Assembly: GCA_013286305.1 (NCBI GenBank)
Contig: JABDFW010000001.1
Span: 62,001 to 126,000, forward strand
Direction of reading: 5' to 3'
Source of the DNA: Bacteroidota bacterium
Lineage (GTDB): Bacteria > Bacteroidota > Bacteroidia > Chitinophagales > Chitinophagaceae
Length of the DNA: 64,000 nt
Shown: positions 44,565 through 56,500 of the stretch, in pieces
Numbering within the stretch: position 1 is the stretch's first letter
Layout: every line of letters starts with the position of its first letter
Notes under the pieces: model-generated
What the model was told of the DNA's origin: nothing
The model's input: only the letters and a program-made list of their open reading frames with translations
Database searches by the model: none
Position numbers and translations under genes: made by a program

Positions 44565-46475
44565 ATGTATAAAAAAAGTTTGCTGGCAATTTTGTTATTT
44601 ACAGTTATTGCTGCTAAAAGCCAAACATTGTTTACCTATAACGCAATACCGGTAAGCAAAGAAGAGTTTTTGAAAGCCTTTAATAAAAACCCTGACACTA
44701 CAGGCAGCCATGCTCAAAAGCTTAAAGAGTATTTGAACATGTATATTAATTTTAAACTTAAGCTGCAGGAAGCCTATGATGAAAAGCTGGAAACAAAAGA
44801 TGAATATAAAGATGAGGCTGACAATTTTAAAAAGCAGCTTACTGAAAATTATATTAATGAGCAGGCAAATATTAATCAACTTGTACACGAGGCGTTTGTT
44901 CGTGGCCAAAAAGATATTTTATTAGCAGAAGTGTTTGTTGCCGTGCCACCGGATGGAGATACATTAAATGCCCGCAAACAAATTCAGGAAGCATTAAATG
45001 CGCTTAATGCAGGCAAAAATTTTGAGGAGGTAACCGTTGCTTTTTCAACAGACGAAACTATAAAGCAACAGAACGGAAGTATGGGTTATATAACAGTTTT
45101 CTCCCTTCCTTATGAAGTGGAAAATATGGTGTATGGCTTAAAACCCGGCGCATATTCGGGTATTTACCACAGCAGTATTGGGTATCATATATTTAAAAAT
45201 GTAAGTGAGCGGCCTGCTGCAGGCAAAAGAAAAATTCAGCAGGTGCTGTTCCCATTTGGCGCTACTTTCAGCGACGAAGAAAAAACAGCGGTTAAACGCA
45301 AAGCCGATTCGGTATATAAGCTTATACAAAACGGGGCTTTATTTGATGATGTTGCAAGAAACTTTGCAAGCACAAACCAGCAAACCAATGGTATTACTAC
45401 CGTAGGCACCGGCATGTATAGCAGCGATTTTGAAAAGCAGGTATATGCCCTGCAAAAACCGGGGGATATTAGCGCTCCCTTTGCCACTGCTTATGGCTAT
45501 CATATTATAAAGCTGCTTGAAGTGGTGCCAATACCTGTAAAAGAGGATGATGTGGTAAGCTTTGCGGATATGCAGCAAAAGGTACAGGGTGATGACCGCC
45601 TGTCAATCGCTAAAAATAACCTCATTCAAAAATGGATGGTGCTTACTAAGTATAAAAAAGGGGTTTATAACGAGGATGATCTATGGAAATATACTGACAC
45701 CGCCTTAGCCGGAAAAAATGAAAAGGCTTTTAAAAATATTAACGGCGGTACAATAGTGTTTTCTTTTGCCAAACAAAATATCACCGTTGCTGACTGGATA
45801 AAATATGTTAAATCGGTAAGGCAATTGGGTGGCGTACAAAAACAATATTATGCTCTTCTGCAGGATCTGATAAAGGAAAGCTGCAATGATTACTATCGCA
45901 GCCATATTGAAGATTATAACACATCTATCAGCGACCAGGTAAAGGAATTTAATGAAGCCAATATGCTGTTTGCTGTAATGGACAAGCATGTTTGGAGCAA
46001 AGCCTCACAGGATTCAACTGCTTTACTGCAATATTATCTTACCCATAAAGATAAATATATATGGGCCCCGGGTTTAAGCGCTTTGGTAGTTACAGCATCG
46101 AATAAAACTATTATTGACAGTATCGCACTTAACGTTAAAGCCGCCCCTGCCAACTGGCGAAACATTACGGGCGCATACACAAACATGGTTTCGGCAGACA
46201 GTAACCGGTACGAGAACGGCCAATTGCCCGTAAAACAAGCTGTACCCATGCAACAGGGCTTTGCATCAATGCCTGAAAAAAATGAAACAGGTGATAGCTA
46301 CACTTTTGTATATGTTTTTAATACCTACCCCCAGCCGGCGCCAAGAAGTTTTGACGATGCAAAAGGCATGGCGATAAACGATTACCAGCAGGTGCTGGAG
46401 GATGAATGGGTTGCAGGCTTAAAGAAAAAATACCCGGTAAAAGTAAATGAAGAGGTATTTAAAAGCATACCGTAA
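44565..46475 (+). CDS. Periplasmic parvulin-type peptidyl-prolyl isomerase (SurA/PpiD-like)
   Basis: The protein has 636 residues with a signal peptide (MYKKSLLAILLFTVIAAKSQ). The N-terminal helical part (AQKLKEYLNMYINFKLKLQE) is SurA-N-like. Two parvulin domains follow at about 125-225 (SMGYITVFSLPYEVENMVYG, IGYHIFKN) and 230-330 (GMYSSDFEKQVYALQKPGDI, AYGYHIIKL). The remaining 300 residues resemble no domain I can name but keep a SurA-like helical pattern. It would assist folding and membrane insertion of outer-membrane proteins. It is co-transcribed with the upstream TlpA-like gene and probably with the barrel gene 117 bases downstream. Confidence 0.92.
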   Translation: MYKKSLLAILLFTVIAAKSQTLFTYNAIPVSKEEFLKAFNKNPDTTGSHAQKLKEYLNMYINFKLKLQEAYDEKLETKDEYKDEADNFKKQLTENYINEQANINQLVHEAFVRGQKDILLAEVFVAVPPDGDTLNARKQIQEALNALNAGKNFEEVTVAFSTDETIKQQNGSMGYITVFSLPYEVENMVYGLKPGAYSGIYHSSIGYHIFKNVSERPAAGKRKIQQVLFPFGATFSDEEKTAVKRKADSVYKLIQNGALFDDVARNFASTNQQTNGITTVGTGMYSSDFEKQVYALQKPGDISAPFATAYGYHIIKLLEVVPIPVKEDDVVSFADMQQKVQGDDRLSIAKNNLIQKWMVLTKYKKGVYNEDDLWKYTDTALAGKNEKAFKNINGGTIVFSFAKQNITVADWIKYVKSVRQLGGVQKQYYALLQDLIKESCNDYYRSHIEDYNTSISDQVKEFNEANMLFAVMDKHVWSKASQDSTALLQYYLTHKDKYIWAPGLSALVVTASNKTIIDSIALNVKAAPANWRNITGAYTNMVSADSNRYENGQLPVKQAVPMQQGFASMPEKNETGDSYTFVYVFNTYPQPAPRSFDDAKGMAINDYQQVLEDEWVAGLKKKYPVKVNEEVFKSIP

Positions 46476-46592
46476 AAACGCAAGGTTATTTTCAGCAAAG
46501 GCAATTAAATAATACAGAAGCCCATTTTTAACTTTATTAACACATCATTTTATTGATATTCGCCTGCAAATTATTCCTTAATGTAATTGCTC

Positions 46593-47309
46593 ATGAAAAA
46601 ATACATTTCGCTTTTTTTACTTACAGTACTTGTTTCATCATCCGTTATTGCGCAAAGCAAAGCAAAACCAAAGCAATTAGACCCCTTTACCGTTATATTC
46701 AGGGCGGCCATTAACACGTCTATTTTTTCTAATCCATCTGCCACAAACACCGCATTTACCCATGCAAGGCAAATAGGTGGCTTTAGCTTTGGTATATCCG
46801 GCAATTGGCCATTAACACCCGTTCTTTCTTTTCAGCCCGGTATTAAAATTACGTCCAAGGGCAGCTATGCTGATGCAGATACTGCTTACTATCATGTAAG
46901 TGCTGCTGTAAAACCGGTGTATCTTGAAGTACCGCTTAACCTGGTTGCCAAATATCAGCTTCAGCATAATGTTTATATTTATGTGGGAGCAGGCCCTTAT
47001 GTAGCAAAAGGTGTAGGAGGAAAAAATAATTATACCGGTACCAGTGGGGTGTTGGGCTCAGATGCGCCTTTTTCGGGCAGCGACAAAATAATTTATGGTA
47101 ACCACGGAACTCCCACTTACGCAGAAACATTCGGAAATATGCAGTCGTTCGATTTTGGGGCAAACGCTTTAGTAGGAATTCAATATTGGAAATTTTCGCT
47201 TTCGCTGGACTTTGACATGGGATTGACAAATATTTCGTACGGCGGCCTTACGCCAAACTCAGGTTCCCAAAACAGGTCCCTTAGCCTCAGTTTGGGATTT
47301 CATTTATAA
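46593..47309 (+). CDS. Outer-membrane beta-barrel (PorT-like) protein
   Basis: From ATG 46593 (MKKYISLFLLTVLVSSSVIA) the protein has 238 residues; a TTG two codons earlier is not needed. After the signal peptide come alternating amphipathic strands with aromatic girdles (QIGGFSFGISGNWPLTPVLS, VYLEVPLNLVAKYQLQHNVY, LVGIQYWKFSLSLDFDMGLT), and it ends SLSLGFHL, a suitable Bam-recognised last strand. The length suits an eight-stranded barrel. The function is unknown. Its position after the foldase gene suggests a shared envelope-maturation context. Confidence 0.87.
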   Translation: MKKYISLFLLTVLVSSSVIAQSKAKPKQLDPFTVIFRAAINTSIFSNPSATNTAFTHARQIGGFSFGISGNWPLTPVLSFQPGIKITSKGSYADADTAYYHVSAAVKPVYLEVPLNLVAKYQLQHNVYIYVGAGPYVAKGVGGKNNYTGTSGVLGSDAPFSGSDKIIYGNHGTPTYAETFGNMQSFDFGANALVGIQYWKFSLSLDFDMGLTNISYGGLTPNSGSQNRSLSLSLGFHL

Positions 47310-47626
47310 ATAGCCTATTTTTAAACCTTAGTAATTTTGGCTCATCGCAAAAAATGCGTGCCTCAAGTATATAAGCGTAATTGTTCAAACCGGAACAAGC
47401 CTGACGGCATCAGAAAAAATGCCCGTCCGAACCGTGCAGCCGGGCGGACGTTAAGAAAATTTGCTTTTTTGGCGTTAAAAAATGAAACAAATGTTATAGC
47501 TGTCTGGAAATATTCTTTGCCCGTAAGTCGCACCGTTGCTTGGTTTTATTCAAAAGATTGAGCTTGTTTCATTTTAGCCAAAAAAACAAATTTTTAGCAT
47601 TTTTTCTGCAGCCTTGACTTTTTTTG

Positions 47627-47656
47627 TTACTTTTTTGTGTCAAGACAAAAAAGTAA
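47627..47656. repeat. CAAG-loop hairpin, copy 2
   Basis: TTACTTTTTTGT (47627-47638) pairs with ACAAAAAAGTAA (47645-47656) around loop GTCAAG, preceded by CCTTGACTTTTTTTG. Compare 29209-29236. The rest of 47310-47745 holds inverted words (GAAACAA / TTGTTTC) and a GC-rich CCCGTCCGAACCG stretch, but no gene that I can support. Confidence 0.85.
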
Positions 47657-47745
47657 AAATAACTATAACGTGTTTGAAATTATTTGAGCAGGTATGCATT
47701 TTTACGATGAACCGAAGTTTATATCAAAAGGTTAACTGCAGGCAA

Positions 47746-48849
47746 ATGATACGAACTTTTTTTAGAAGATTTTTTATTACACTAAGCATTCTTGTTTGTA
47801 TTATATACCTGCTTGCATGCCTTGCACCTTTTCTAAATCCCCATCCCTGGTATATTTTTGGGTTTCTTAGCCTTGTATTTCCTTATTTGGTTATCCTCCT
47901 TATCTTCTCTATTTTCTTTTGGCTAATCGCTAAGCCAAGATGGGCATTATTGCCTTTTATTGTTTTGTTATTAGGATGGAAACAGCTAAGCGTACTGTTC
48001 GGATTTCATTTCGCGTCAAAATTCACTTCCTCAAAACCTGCACCTCATATTCGCCTGGTTGACTGGAACGTAGGCAATATGTATGGATTAAGCAACAACA
48101 CCGATAAAAAAAAGCACAACCGCACCGAAATTGCAGAAGCCATACTAAAACTGCAACCTGATATTATTTGCCTGCAGGAGTTTAACCACTCCACCACACA
48201 GGGGCCGGAGGCTGATAACATTGGCCTTTTCTCAGCTACCTACCGCTATTATTATTTTTCAAAGGATGTAAATAAGGAGAATGGGTTTTACCAATATGGC
48301 AGTATTATTTTCTCCAAACTGCCTATCATAGATTCAGGCAGAATACAATACCCTGGCCGGCCTGAAAGCCTTATTTATGCAGATATATTGAGCGGAAAAG
48401 ACACCATACGCATTTACACATCGCACCTGCAATCATTTAAGTTTGGCAAGAAAGATTATTCGGATATTGACAAGATAGAGCAGGACAAACAAACACTGAT
48501 AGCATCAAAAAACATCTTTCAAAAAATGAAAATGGCTTTTATCGAAAGAGGCAAACAGGCAGATGTAGTGCGTACTGAGCTGGATAGTTGCCAGCACCCG
48601 AGTATTATTTGCGGCGACTTTAACGATGTGCCTGGCTCTTATACTTATTTTCATATACGCAATAAACGGCAGGATGCTTTTCTTACAAAAGATTTTGGCA
48701 TTGGCCGCAGTTTTATATCGCTGGCGCCAACGCTGCGTATTGATTATATTTTACCCGATAATAATTTTACCATCCATCAATTTGATATGGACGATGAGGA
48801 TTTAAGCGACCATATAATGCTGGTAAGCGATGTAAGTTTAAAAAAATAA
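47746..48849 (+). CDS. Membrane-anchored endonuclease/exonuclease/phosphatase family protein, paralog
   Basis: From ATG 47746 (MIRTFFRRFFITLSILVCII) the protein has 367 residues; an ATG at 47707 is the alternative. It has the same plan as the protein at 38121-39227: three N-terminal helices (LACLAPFL, FLSLVFPYLVILLIFSIFFW, LLPFIVLLLGWKQLSVLF) and an EEP domain with IRLVDWNVGNM, IICLQEFNHS, RIYTSHLQSFKFG, IICGDFNDVPGSY and DLSDHIMLVSDV. All metal and catalytic residues are present. Active-site side and substrate are unknown; the three helices would place the domain in the periplasm if the N-terminus is cytoplasmic. Confidence 0.9.
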   Translation: MIRTFFRRFFITLSILVCIIYLLACLAPFLNPHPWYIFGFLSLVFPYLVILLIFSIFFWLIAKPRWALLPFIVLLLGWKQLSVLFGFHFASKFTSSKPAPHIRLVDWNVGNMYGLSNNTDKKKHNRTEIAEAILKLQPDIICLQEFNHSTTQGPEADNIGLFSATYRYYYFSKDVNKENGFYQYGSIIFSKLPIIDSGRIQYPGRPESLIYADILSGKDTIRIYTSHLQSFKFGKKDYSDIDKIEQDKQTLIASKNIFQKMKMAFIERGKQADVVRTELDSCQHPSIICGDFNDVPGSYTYFHIRNKRQDAFLTKDFGIGRSFISLAPTLRIDYILPDNNFTIHQFDMDDEDLSDHIMLVSDVSLKK

Positions 48850-48972
48850 AATATCTTCGCATTTCATGATGCCGTTTTATACATATTGCTGTTGTTGCTG
48901 CTGCTGATGTGTCAGCGCGTTATCGCCCCGTTTTTACATAAATACTCAAATCAAAAAAATCTTGTTTTCTCC

Positions 48973-50487
48973 ATGTCGCAACTAAAAGTATATAATTCGC
49001 TAACCCGTAAAAAAGAAGTATTTGAGTCTATTACAAAAGGCAGGATAGGCATGTATGTGTGTGGCCCAACCGTTAGCGGCGAAAGCCATCTTGGGCATGC
49101 ACGCCCTTTTATAACATTCGATATTATATACCGTTATCTTACCCATCTTGGTTACACGGTAAGGTATGTGCGTAATATTACCGATGCAGGCCATTTTGAA
49201 GAAGAGGGCCGTGAAGCAGAAGATAAAATAAGCAAAAAAGCCGTGCTCGAAATGCTTGAACCGATGGAACTGGTGCAGAAATATACCAACCTTTTTCACT
49301 GGGCCATGCGCCAGTTTAATAATCTTGACCCTGTTATTGAGCCCACTGCCACTGGCCATATTGTTGAACAGATTGGAATGATAGAAACCATTATACAGGA
49401 TGGTTATGCATATGTAGCAAACGAGTCAGTTTATTTTGATGTTGAAAAGTATAATGAGGATTTTGCAAAAAAAGGAATGCCCTACGGCATACTAAGCGGA
49501 AGGGTTTTAGATGAAATGCTTGAAACCACCCGCGAACTGGATAACCAGGAAGAAAAAAGAAATAAAGCGGATTTTGCTTTATGGAAAAAGGCGCCGCCCG
49601 AACACATCATGCGCTGGAAAAGCCCCTGGGGTGAAGGTTTTCCGGGTTGGCATATTGAATGCTCTGCAATGAGTACCAAGTATCTCGGCAAGCAATTCGA
49701 TATTCACGGCGGGGGGATGGACCTTCAGTTCCCGCACCACGAATGCGAGATAGCACAAAGCGCGGTTTGCAACCATGCTATACCTGCCCGCTATTGGCTG
49801 CACAATAATATGATAACCATTAACGGCAGAAAAATGGGCAAAAGCTATAACAATGTAATTAAGCTGACTGAGCTTTTTACCGGTAACCATCCCGCGCTGG
49901 AGCAGGCTTATTCACCCATGGTTATCCGCTTCTTTATTTTGCAAACACATTACCGTTCAACGCTCGATTTTAGCAACGAGGCATTACAGGCATCAGAACG
50001 CGGGTTAAAACGTTTGTGGGAAAGCTATGAGAGTTTAAAAAAGTTAGAGGTACGGGGTACGAAGTACGAAGAGGGGGATGATATAGAATTAAATGCAAAA
50101 GTTAACACCCTGCTTGCGGAGTTTGATGATTTTATGAACGACGATTTTAATACTGCAAAAGTTCTCGCAAATATGTTTGAGCTTGTGCCTGTAATTAATG
50201 GCATAAAAGATAAGCATATTGCAGCCGGGGCTTTAAGCAGCGCGACATTTGAATTACTACAAACCAAATTAAAAATATACCTGGAAGATATTTTTGGTTT
50301 AAAGGATGAGCAGCAATTGAACGACAGTAAACTGGATGGCGTGCTGCAGTTGCTCATCAATATCCGCAAAGATGCCCGCGCCAAAAGGGATTATGTAACA
50401 AGTGATAAAATACGCAACGAACTTGCAGGCATTGGCATACAGATAAAAGATGACAAAGAGGGTAATATGAGTTACTCGCTGGGTTGA
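48973..50487 (+). CDS. cysS: Cysteinyl-tRNA synthetase
   Basis: From ATG 48973 (MSQLKVYNSLTRKKEVFE) the protein has 504 residues; the frame upstream to 48886 is not conserved. Class I signatures are HLGH (39-42) in GESHLGHARPF and KMGKS (287-291, for KMSKS). Zinc ligands include Cys30 (MYVCGPTV), WHIECSAMS and PHHECE. The C-terminal helical DALR-like domain ends KDDKEGNMSYSLG. The enzyme charges tRNA-Cys and is essential. Residues 357-368 (KLEVRGTKYEEG) are encoded by a fragment of the GTACGAAGTACGAAG repeat family, an in-frame insertion in the linker before the helical domain. Confidence 0.95.
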   Translation: MSQLKVYNSLTRKKEVFESITKGRIGMYVCGPTVSGESHLGHARPFITFDIIYRYLTHLGYTVRYVRNITDAGHFEEEGREAEDKISKKAVLEMLEPMELVQKYTNLFHWAMRQFNNLDPVIEPTATGHIVEQIGMIETIIQDGYAYVANESVYFDVEKYNEDFAKKGMPYGILSGRVLDEMLETTRELDNQEEKRNKADFALWKKAPPEHIMRWKSPWGEGFPGWHIECSAMSTKYLGKQFDIHGGGMDLQFPHHECEIAQSAVCNHAIPARYWLHNNMITINGRKMGKSYNNVIKLTELFTGNHPALEQAYSPMVIRFFILQTHYRSTLDFSNEALQASERGLKRLWESYESLKKLEVRGTKYEEGDDIELNAKVNTLLAEFDDFMNDDFNTAKVLANMFELVPVINGIKDKHIAAGALSSATFELLQTKLKIYLEDIFGLKDEQQLNDSKLDGVLQLLINIRKDARAKRDYVTSDKIRNELAGIGIQIKDDKEGNMSYSLG

Positions 50488-50528
50488 TTCATACATGACT
50501 GTTAAACAACCCAACGGTTCTTAAAAGC

Positions 50529-50566
50529 AAAAGAGGTGTACATCGTAAAACATGTACACCTCTTTT
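50529..50566. terminator. Bidirectional terminator between cysS and the giant T9SS gene
   Basis: AAAAGAGGTGTACAT (50529-50543) and ATGTACACCTCTTTT (50552-50566) are perfect 15-base complements around an 8-base loop, with an A run before and a T run after. It serves both convergent transcripts. Confidence 0.9.
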
Positions 50567-50594
50567 ATATTTACATCAATCCAAAAAACTTCTC

Positions 50595-53500
50595 TTATTT
50601 TTCTTTTATCATCTTTATCGTTTTAATGTTTTTACCCTGCATCACTTCGGCTATATACATGCCTTGTGCAAAGTTTTCGCCAAAAGTATATTGCTGGTTT
50701 GCGGCGCCTTTTGCATGATGTACAACCCTGCCATACATATCCATCACCCTTATTTCAACACCCTCATTTTCATTCCCGTTCACTATTAAAGTAAAGTTTG
50801 TTTTAGTTGGGTTGGGCAACACTTTTACCGTCAATAAACCTGCTGCTGCCTGCTGCAACTCCTGTTTCGCATTAAATGCAAAACCAGGCGTAAACTCAAA
50901 GCCATCTAATTGTGCTGTGCCTTCCGGTGTTGTAACACTTATACTTCCGCTTGCCCCTGTGCCAACTACAGCAGTAATTTCCGTATTCAACAGTACATGG
51001 AACGATGATGCCGGTACACCGCCAAAGCTAACTGCCGTTGCACCAGTAAAATTGCTGCCGGTTATGGTAACTGTTTCGCCCGCCGCAGCGATTGCGGGGC
51101 TAAAGGATGTTATTGCCGGTACAGGATGTTCAGGCAGAATAACTGTATAATCCTGCGTTTGGCCATAATCAGTGGTACCGCATGGGGAGGTGATGTCGTA
51201 ACGCTGGCTGGTGAGCCTTATCCTCATCCTTGTGGCACCGCCCGCAGCAGTAACCGGGACCTGGATATCGAAAATAAAATGGCTTACAGGGTTTGGAGAA
51301 ATATAAACTGTTTCGCCATCACCATCAAAATTACCATCCTGGTTATAATCAATATATACTGCAAGTTGCGCATAATTAGGTCCATTGGTTATAGGTATAT
51401 CCACAGCATTAGCCCCTGTATGCAGGTGTGTGGCAATATTGCTGAAATTTACATAACTGTCCCCGTAATAACTTTCAGTATTATTATTAATTGTTCCAAT
51501 AGTGACCCTTGATATTTTTTCATAGTAAGGGGAGTAATAATGTGTGCCTTCAGCTGCGCAATAACTAAGATAGGTAAAACCATTTGCCGTTGCTGAATTG
51601 CTATATGTTATTACCGTAACATCCCCGGAAGTGCCCTCACCCACAACAGCGGTTATATGGGTAGGCGAATTAATGGTAAAAGATGCGGCAGGCATACCGC
51701 CAAAGCTAACGCCGGTTGCCCAGTTAAAGCCTGTGCCGGTTATTTGCACAACCGCCCCGCTACCAGCCCTGGCCGGTAAAAACGAAGTTATAACAGGTTG
51801 CGGCAAAGGAATAAACGTAAAGCCGGCAAGCGTAGCAGTTGCTGATGCTGTAACACTTACATCACCTGTAGCGCCTATACCAACTACGGCTTCAATTTCA
51901 GTTGTTGAATGAACCTTAAATGATTTTGCCGGCACACCTCCAAAGCTCACTTGTGTTACGCCAAAAAAGCCTGTGCCATGTATGATCACTGTAGAATCGC
52001 CTGTGGCATGGGTTGGGCTAAACGAAGTAATAACAGGGGATGGCACATACGGCATAATAACCGTATAATCCTGCACCTGGCCAAATGCCGAAGTTCCGCA
52101 TGGCGTGTTAACGCCGCTCATGGCGTTGGCAAGCCTCACCCTCATTCTTGTGGGGCCGCCTAAAATGGTAACAGGAATATTAATACTGAAGTTAAAATTT
52201 TCAACAGATTGCGGCGATATATATACTCTTTCGCCGGCATCATCAAAATCACCATCCTGGTTTAAATCAATATATACAACCAGCTGCGCATAATTTGGCC
52301 CGCCCCTTATCTGCACATTCATCGCGTTGTCGCCTACCTGAAGATGGGTTGAAATATTACTAAAGTTAATATAGCCCATGCCATAATAATTAGCGGTGGC
52401 GGTATTGTTATTTATAGAGCCTATTGCTACATTCTGTATCTTTTCATAGTACGTAGAAGGGCTGTTGGTACCCGAAGCAGCGCAGTAATCAAGATAAGTA
52501 AAGCCAGCCATTGTGGCTGTTCCGCCAAAGGTTACTACAGAAACACTCCCTGTAGAGCCTTCACCAACCACTGCTGTAATGGTATGCCGGGAATTAATTG
52601 TAAACCAGCTTACCGGTGTGCCGCCAAAATAAACATTTGTTGCCCAGTTAAAGTTGGTACCCGTTATTACAACAGTATCGCCTTTAGCGGCCCGCATGCG
52701 CGACACAGATATAATGGTTGGTTCGGGCAACGGTGTATAGGTAAACCCTGCTATACTTCCTGTGCCTGCGGCTGTAACACTTATATCTCCTGTTGCGCCG
52801 GGCCCCAAAATCGCTGTGATCTCAGTTGGGGAATGCACTACAAATGATTTTGCAGGTACACCGCCAAAAGTAACATTTGATGCTTCGAAAAAACCGGTAC
52901 CAAGTATAGTTACCGTAGAATCGCCGGATGAACTGGATGGATTGAATGAAGTAATAACAGGCGGTGGCACCACGGGCATGATAACCGTATAATCCTGCAC
53001 CTGGCCGATATTGGAAGTACCACATGGGGTTTGCTGTGAAAGAAGGCGTTGTGTAAGCTTTATCCTTATTCTTGTAGCGCCGCTTATAACGGTAGCGGGC
53101 ACATGGATATTAAAGTTAAAACTATCGGCAGCAATTGGTGATGCATATACTTTTTCGCCAACGCCATCAAAATTGCCGTCCTGGTTAAAGTCAACATACA
53201 CAAAAAGCTGCGTATTATTCTGGCCGCTTGTTATTTGCACATTAACTGCATTGTCGCCAACATGCAGGTATGCGGCCATGTTACTGAAATTTATATAGCC
53301 CATGCCATAATAAGTATTACCGGATGTATTGTTAGTAAGGGCCCCGATGCTTACGCTTTTTATTTTCTGGTAATATGGGTCCGGGTTATTGGTGCCCGAA
53401 GCAGCACAGTAATTAAGATAAGTAAAGCCATTTATAGTTGCAGTGCCGCCATGGCTTATAACAGAAATATCTCCGCTGGCGCCGTCACCAACAATAGCGG

Positions 53501-56500
53501 TTATACTTGTTGGAGAATTTATGGCAAAAGATGCAGCGGGGGTACCACCAAAATTAACATTAGTTGCCCAGTTAAGGCCGCTTCCGGTTATTTGCACCAG
53601 GGCTCCTTTACCAGCCCTCAAAGGTGAAGCAGAGTTTATAACCGGCTTAGGCAGTGCTATAAACGTAAAGCCCAGCAACTTAGCCGTAGCCGCCGCTGTT
53701 ACACTTACATCGCCCGTTGCACCCGGCCCTACTACCGCCCGAATTTCGCTTGCCGAATAAACACGGAACGATTTTGCAGGCACACCGCCAAAGGTTACCG
53801 AGGTTGTGCCTGTAAAACCTGTACCCAGTATAGTTACTGTAGAATCCCCTGTGGCGCTGGTTGGGCTGAAGGATGTGATAACCGGCGGAGGTATTACAGG
53901 TATGATAACCGTATAATCTTCCACCTGGTCTTGTATAAGGTCACAGGCACGCACACCGTAATTGTTGGTATTGCCATACAGTTCAACACGCAGGCGTGTA
54001 TTGCCGGCCACCGCCGTAGCGGGTACAGCAATATTAAAGTTAAAAGGCCCTTTACCTTTAGGCGAAATATAAGCGGCCTCCCCTGCATCAGCAAAATCTC
54101 CATCTTTATTAAAATCAACAAAAACAGCTACGCGGTCTGAATCTTCAGCTTTGTCTGTTGATACACTCATAGCATTTTCACCAACATGCAGTTGCGCAGA
54201 CAGATTGAGAAAGTTTTCATAACCCTGCGTGCCGCTGCTTGCATTGCTGAAGGCGTCAATCGTAACATTGCTTATTTTTACGGTGTTTGTATTTGAGCCA
54301 CCACCTGCAAAACAATAATTATTAAATGTAAACCCGCTTGCAAATACAGTAAGCCCTGCGCTTGTTACAGCAACATCGCCTGAAAAGCCATAGCCCGATT
54401 GTGTGCCTGCTTTGTAGCCAACCACAGCATTAATAATACTATCAGAAACGAATTGGAATGATTGTGCAGGCACACCGCCAAAGCTAACGGCAGTAATATG
54501 CCTGAAATTAATACCCTTTATAGTTACCATTGTGCCCGCAGTACCAACAGTTGGGCTGAAAGATTTGATAGCGGGCGTTGGCACAAAAGTAAACCCGCCA
54601 AGTTTTCCCGTTACCCCTCCTGTAGTTACAGCTATCTCGCCGGTGCTGCCTTTGTCAACAATGGCTTCGATCAATGTGTCGGTGCGCATTTTGAATGACT
54701 TTGCTGCTATACCGCCAAAACTAACTGCCGAAGCATAGCTTCCGTCGCCCGCTATAAAATTCCTGCCTTTTATAATAATTGTTGACCCATCCGCACCAAC
54801 GGGCGGATCAAAAGATGTAATAATTGGGGCGGCATATTTAAATCCCGCAAATTTTGCAGTTCCGCCAGGGGTTGTTACCGAAATATCCCCCGAGGCCCCT
54901 GGCCCTACTACCGCATAAATTGTGAGATTGTTTGTTAATACTTCAAAAGACCTTGCAGGTACCCCGCCAAAGCTCACAGCGGTAGCCCCGAGAAGGTTTG
55001 AGCCATTTATTGTTAATCTTGTACCGGCTTTTGCTTCTAAAGCGGAAACAGAACTTATAACAGGCGCCAAATACGTAAACCCGTTTTTAAGTACGCCCGT
55101 ACCCCCCGGGGTTTTAACCACTACATCCCCGGTTGCCCCCGCGCCAACTTTTGCAAAAAGGTGCCCCCCGCCTCCGTTTATAGATGTAATTGTGCCCGGT
55201 ACGCCACCAAAGCTTATAAAAGTTGCACCTAAAAGATTCTTGCCAAAAACCTGTATTGTTCTCCCTACAACACCGCTTGTATAGTCGAGGCTTTCAACAA
55301 CGGGAGGAGGTATTTCAATATAAAGGCCAAAATCCTGCACCTGGCCGGTAGCTGAGCTGCCACAGGCTGTTGTATTACTGCCTGTTGAACTGTTGGTTAA
55401 CCTTACACGCATTAGGTTAATTCCGCTGTCTGCAGTTGCCGGAAGATCAAAATTTATATTTAAATAGTTTTGATTTGTAGAACCCTGGGAAGTATAAACA
55501 TTTTCACCCGGGTCATCAAAACTGCCATTTTTATTAAGGTCAATAAAAATAGCAACCTGGTCACTGTTTAAAGGCGCTTTAAAATACACAGACAGCCTGT
55601 TAAGACCGGGTTTTACAGTAACGCGTTGGTTAAAATAGCTGGCATACGCGGATGAAGTTTCTGTATTTTTATACGTAAGACTGTTTAATATTAAATAACC
55701 TATTTTATTTGCAACAGCATCGGCCCCCGCAGCGCAATAAGGCGTAAAAGTAAAACCGTCTTTAAACCCGGTTCCTGAAGCGGTGGTAACAGTTATTTTT
55801 CCTGATGCAACATTGCCAGGTACGGCAACTATTGTATTGGGGGATGATACCGTAAACCAGCTAACCGGCGACCCGCCAATAGTTACCGCAGTAACATCTG
55901 TAAAATTTGCGCCCGTAATGGTAATTTTTGTAACAGGGTTACCGGTAGTTGGGGTAAACGACGTAACGGAAGGGCTGTTTATTTGATTTTTTAATACTGA
56001 AAATGCATTGCCGTTTTCATCGGAAACAATCAAATCAGGCTTGCCATCTGCATCCATATCAGTTAATGCTGCTGATCCTGCGTAGGAACCGCCATTATAA
56101 TCAACCTTACCGTCAAAAGACAAAGACCTGTTAGCTGTTGTATTACGAAAAACAGCGATATTGCCACCACCACCACTTGCAACAAATAGATCTGGCCTGT
56201 TATCACCGTTAATATCGCCTATATATACATTACCGGGCAATCCGCCTAAGCTGAGATCAACTTTTGGTTCAAAAGAGATGCTTCCCGCACTGTTATTTTT
56301 TAATACTGAAATATTACCCGAAAATACATTGGAGGTTACTATATCAGGTTTACCATCCTCATTTATATCGCCAATTGTTATCCCCTGCGGCCAGTTGCCG
56401 GCCCCAAAATCCGCTTTTCCGGCAAAAGAAATATTATCCCCTGCGCTGGTATTTTTAAGTACGGATACAGAATTGCCTATGGTATTTGCCGTGGCAATAT

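Noticed and set aside
47337-47561. 74-codon plus-strand frame
   Set aside because: The composition is repeat-like (GC-rich palindrome plus inverted GAAACAA words). No family pattern or conserved neighbour was seen.
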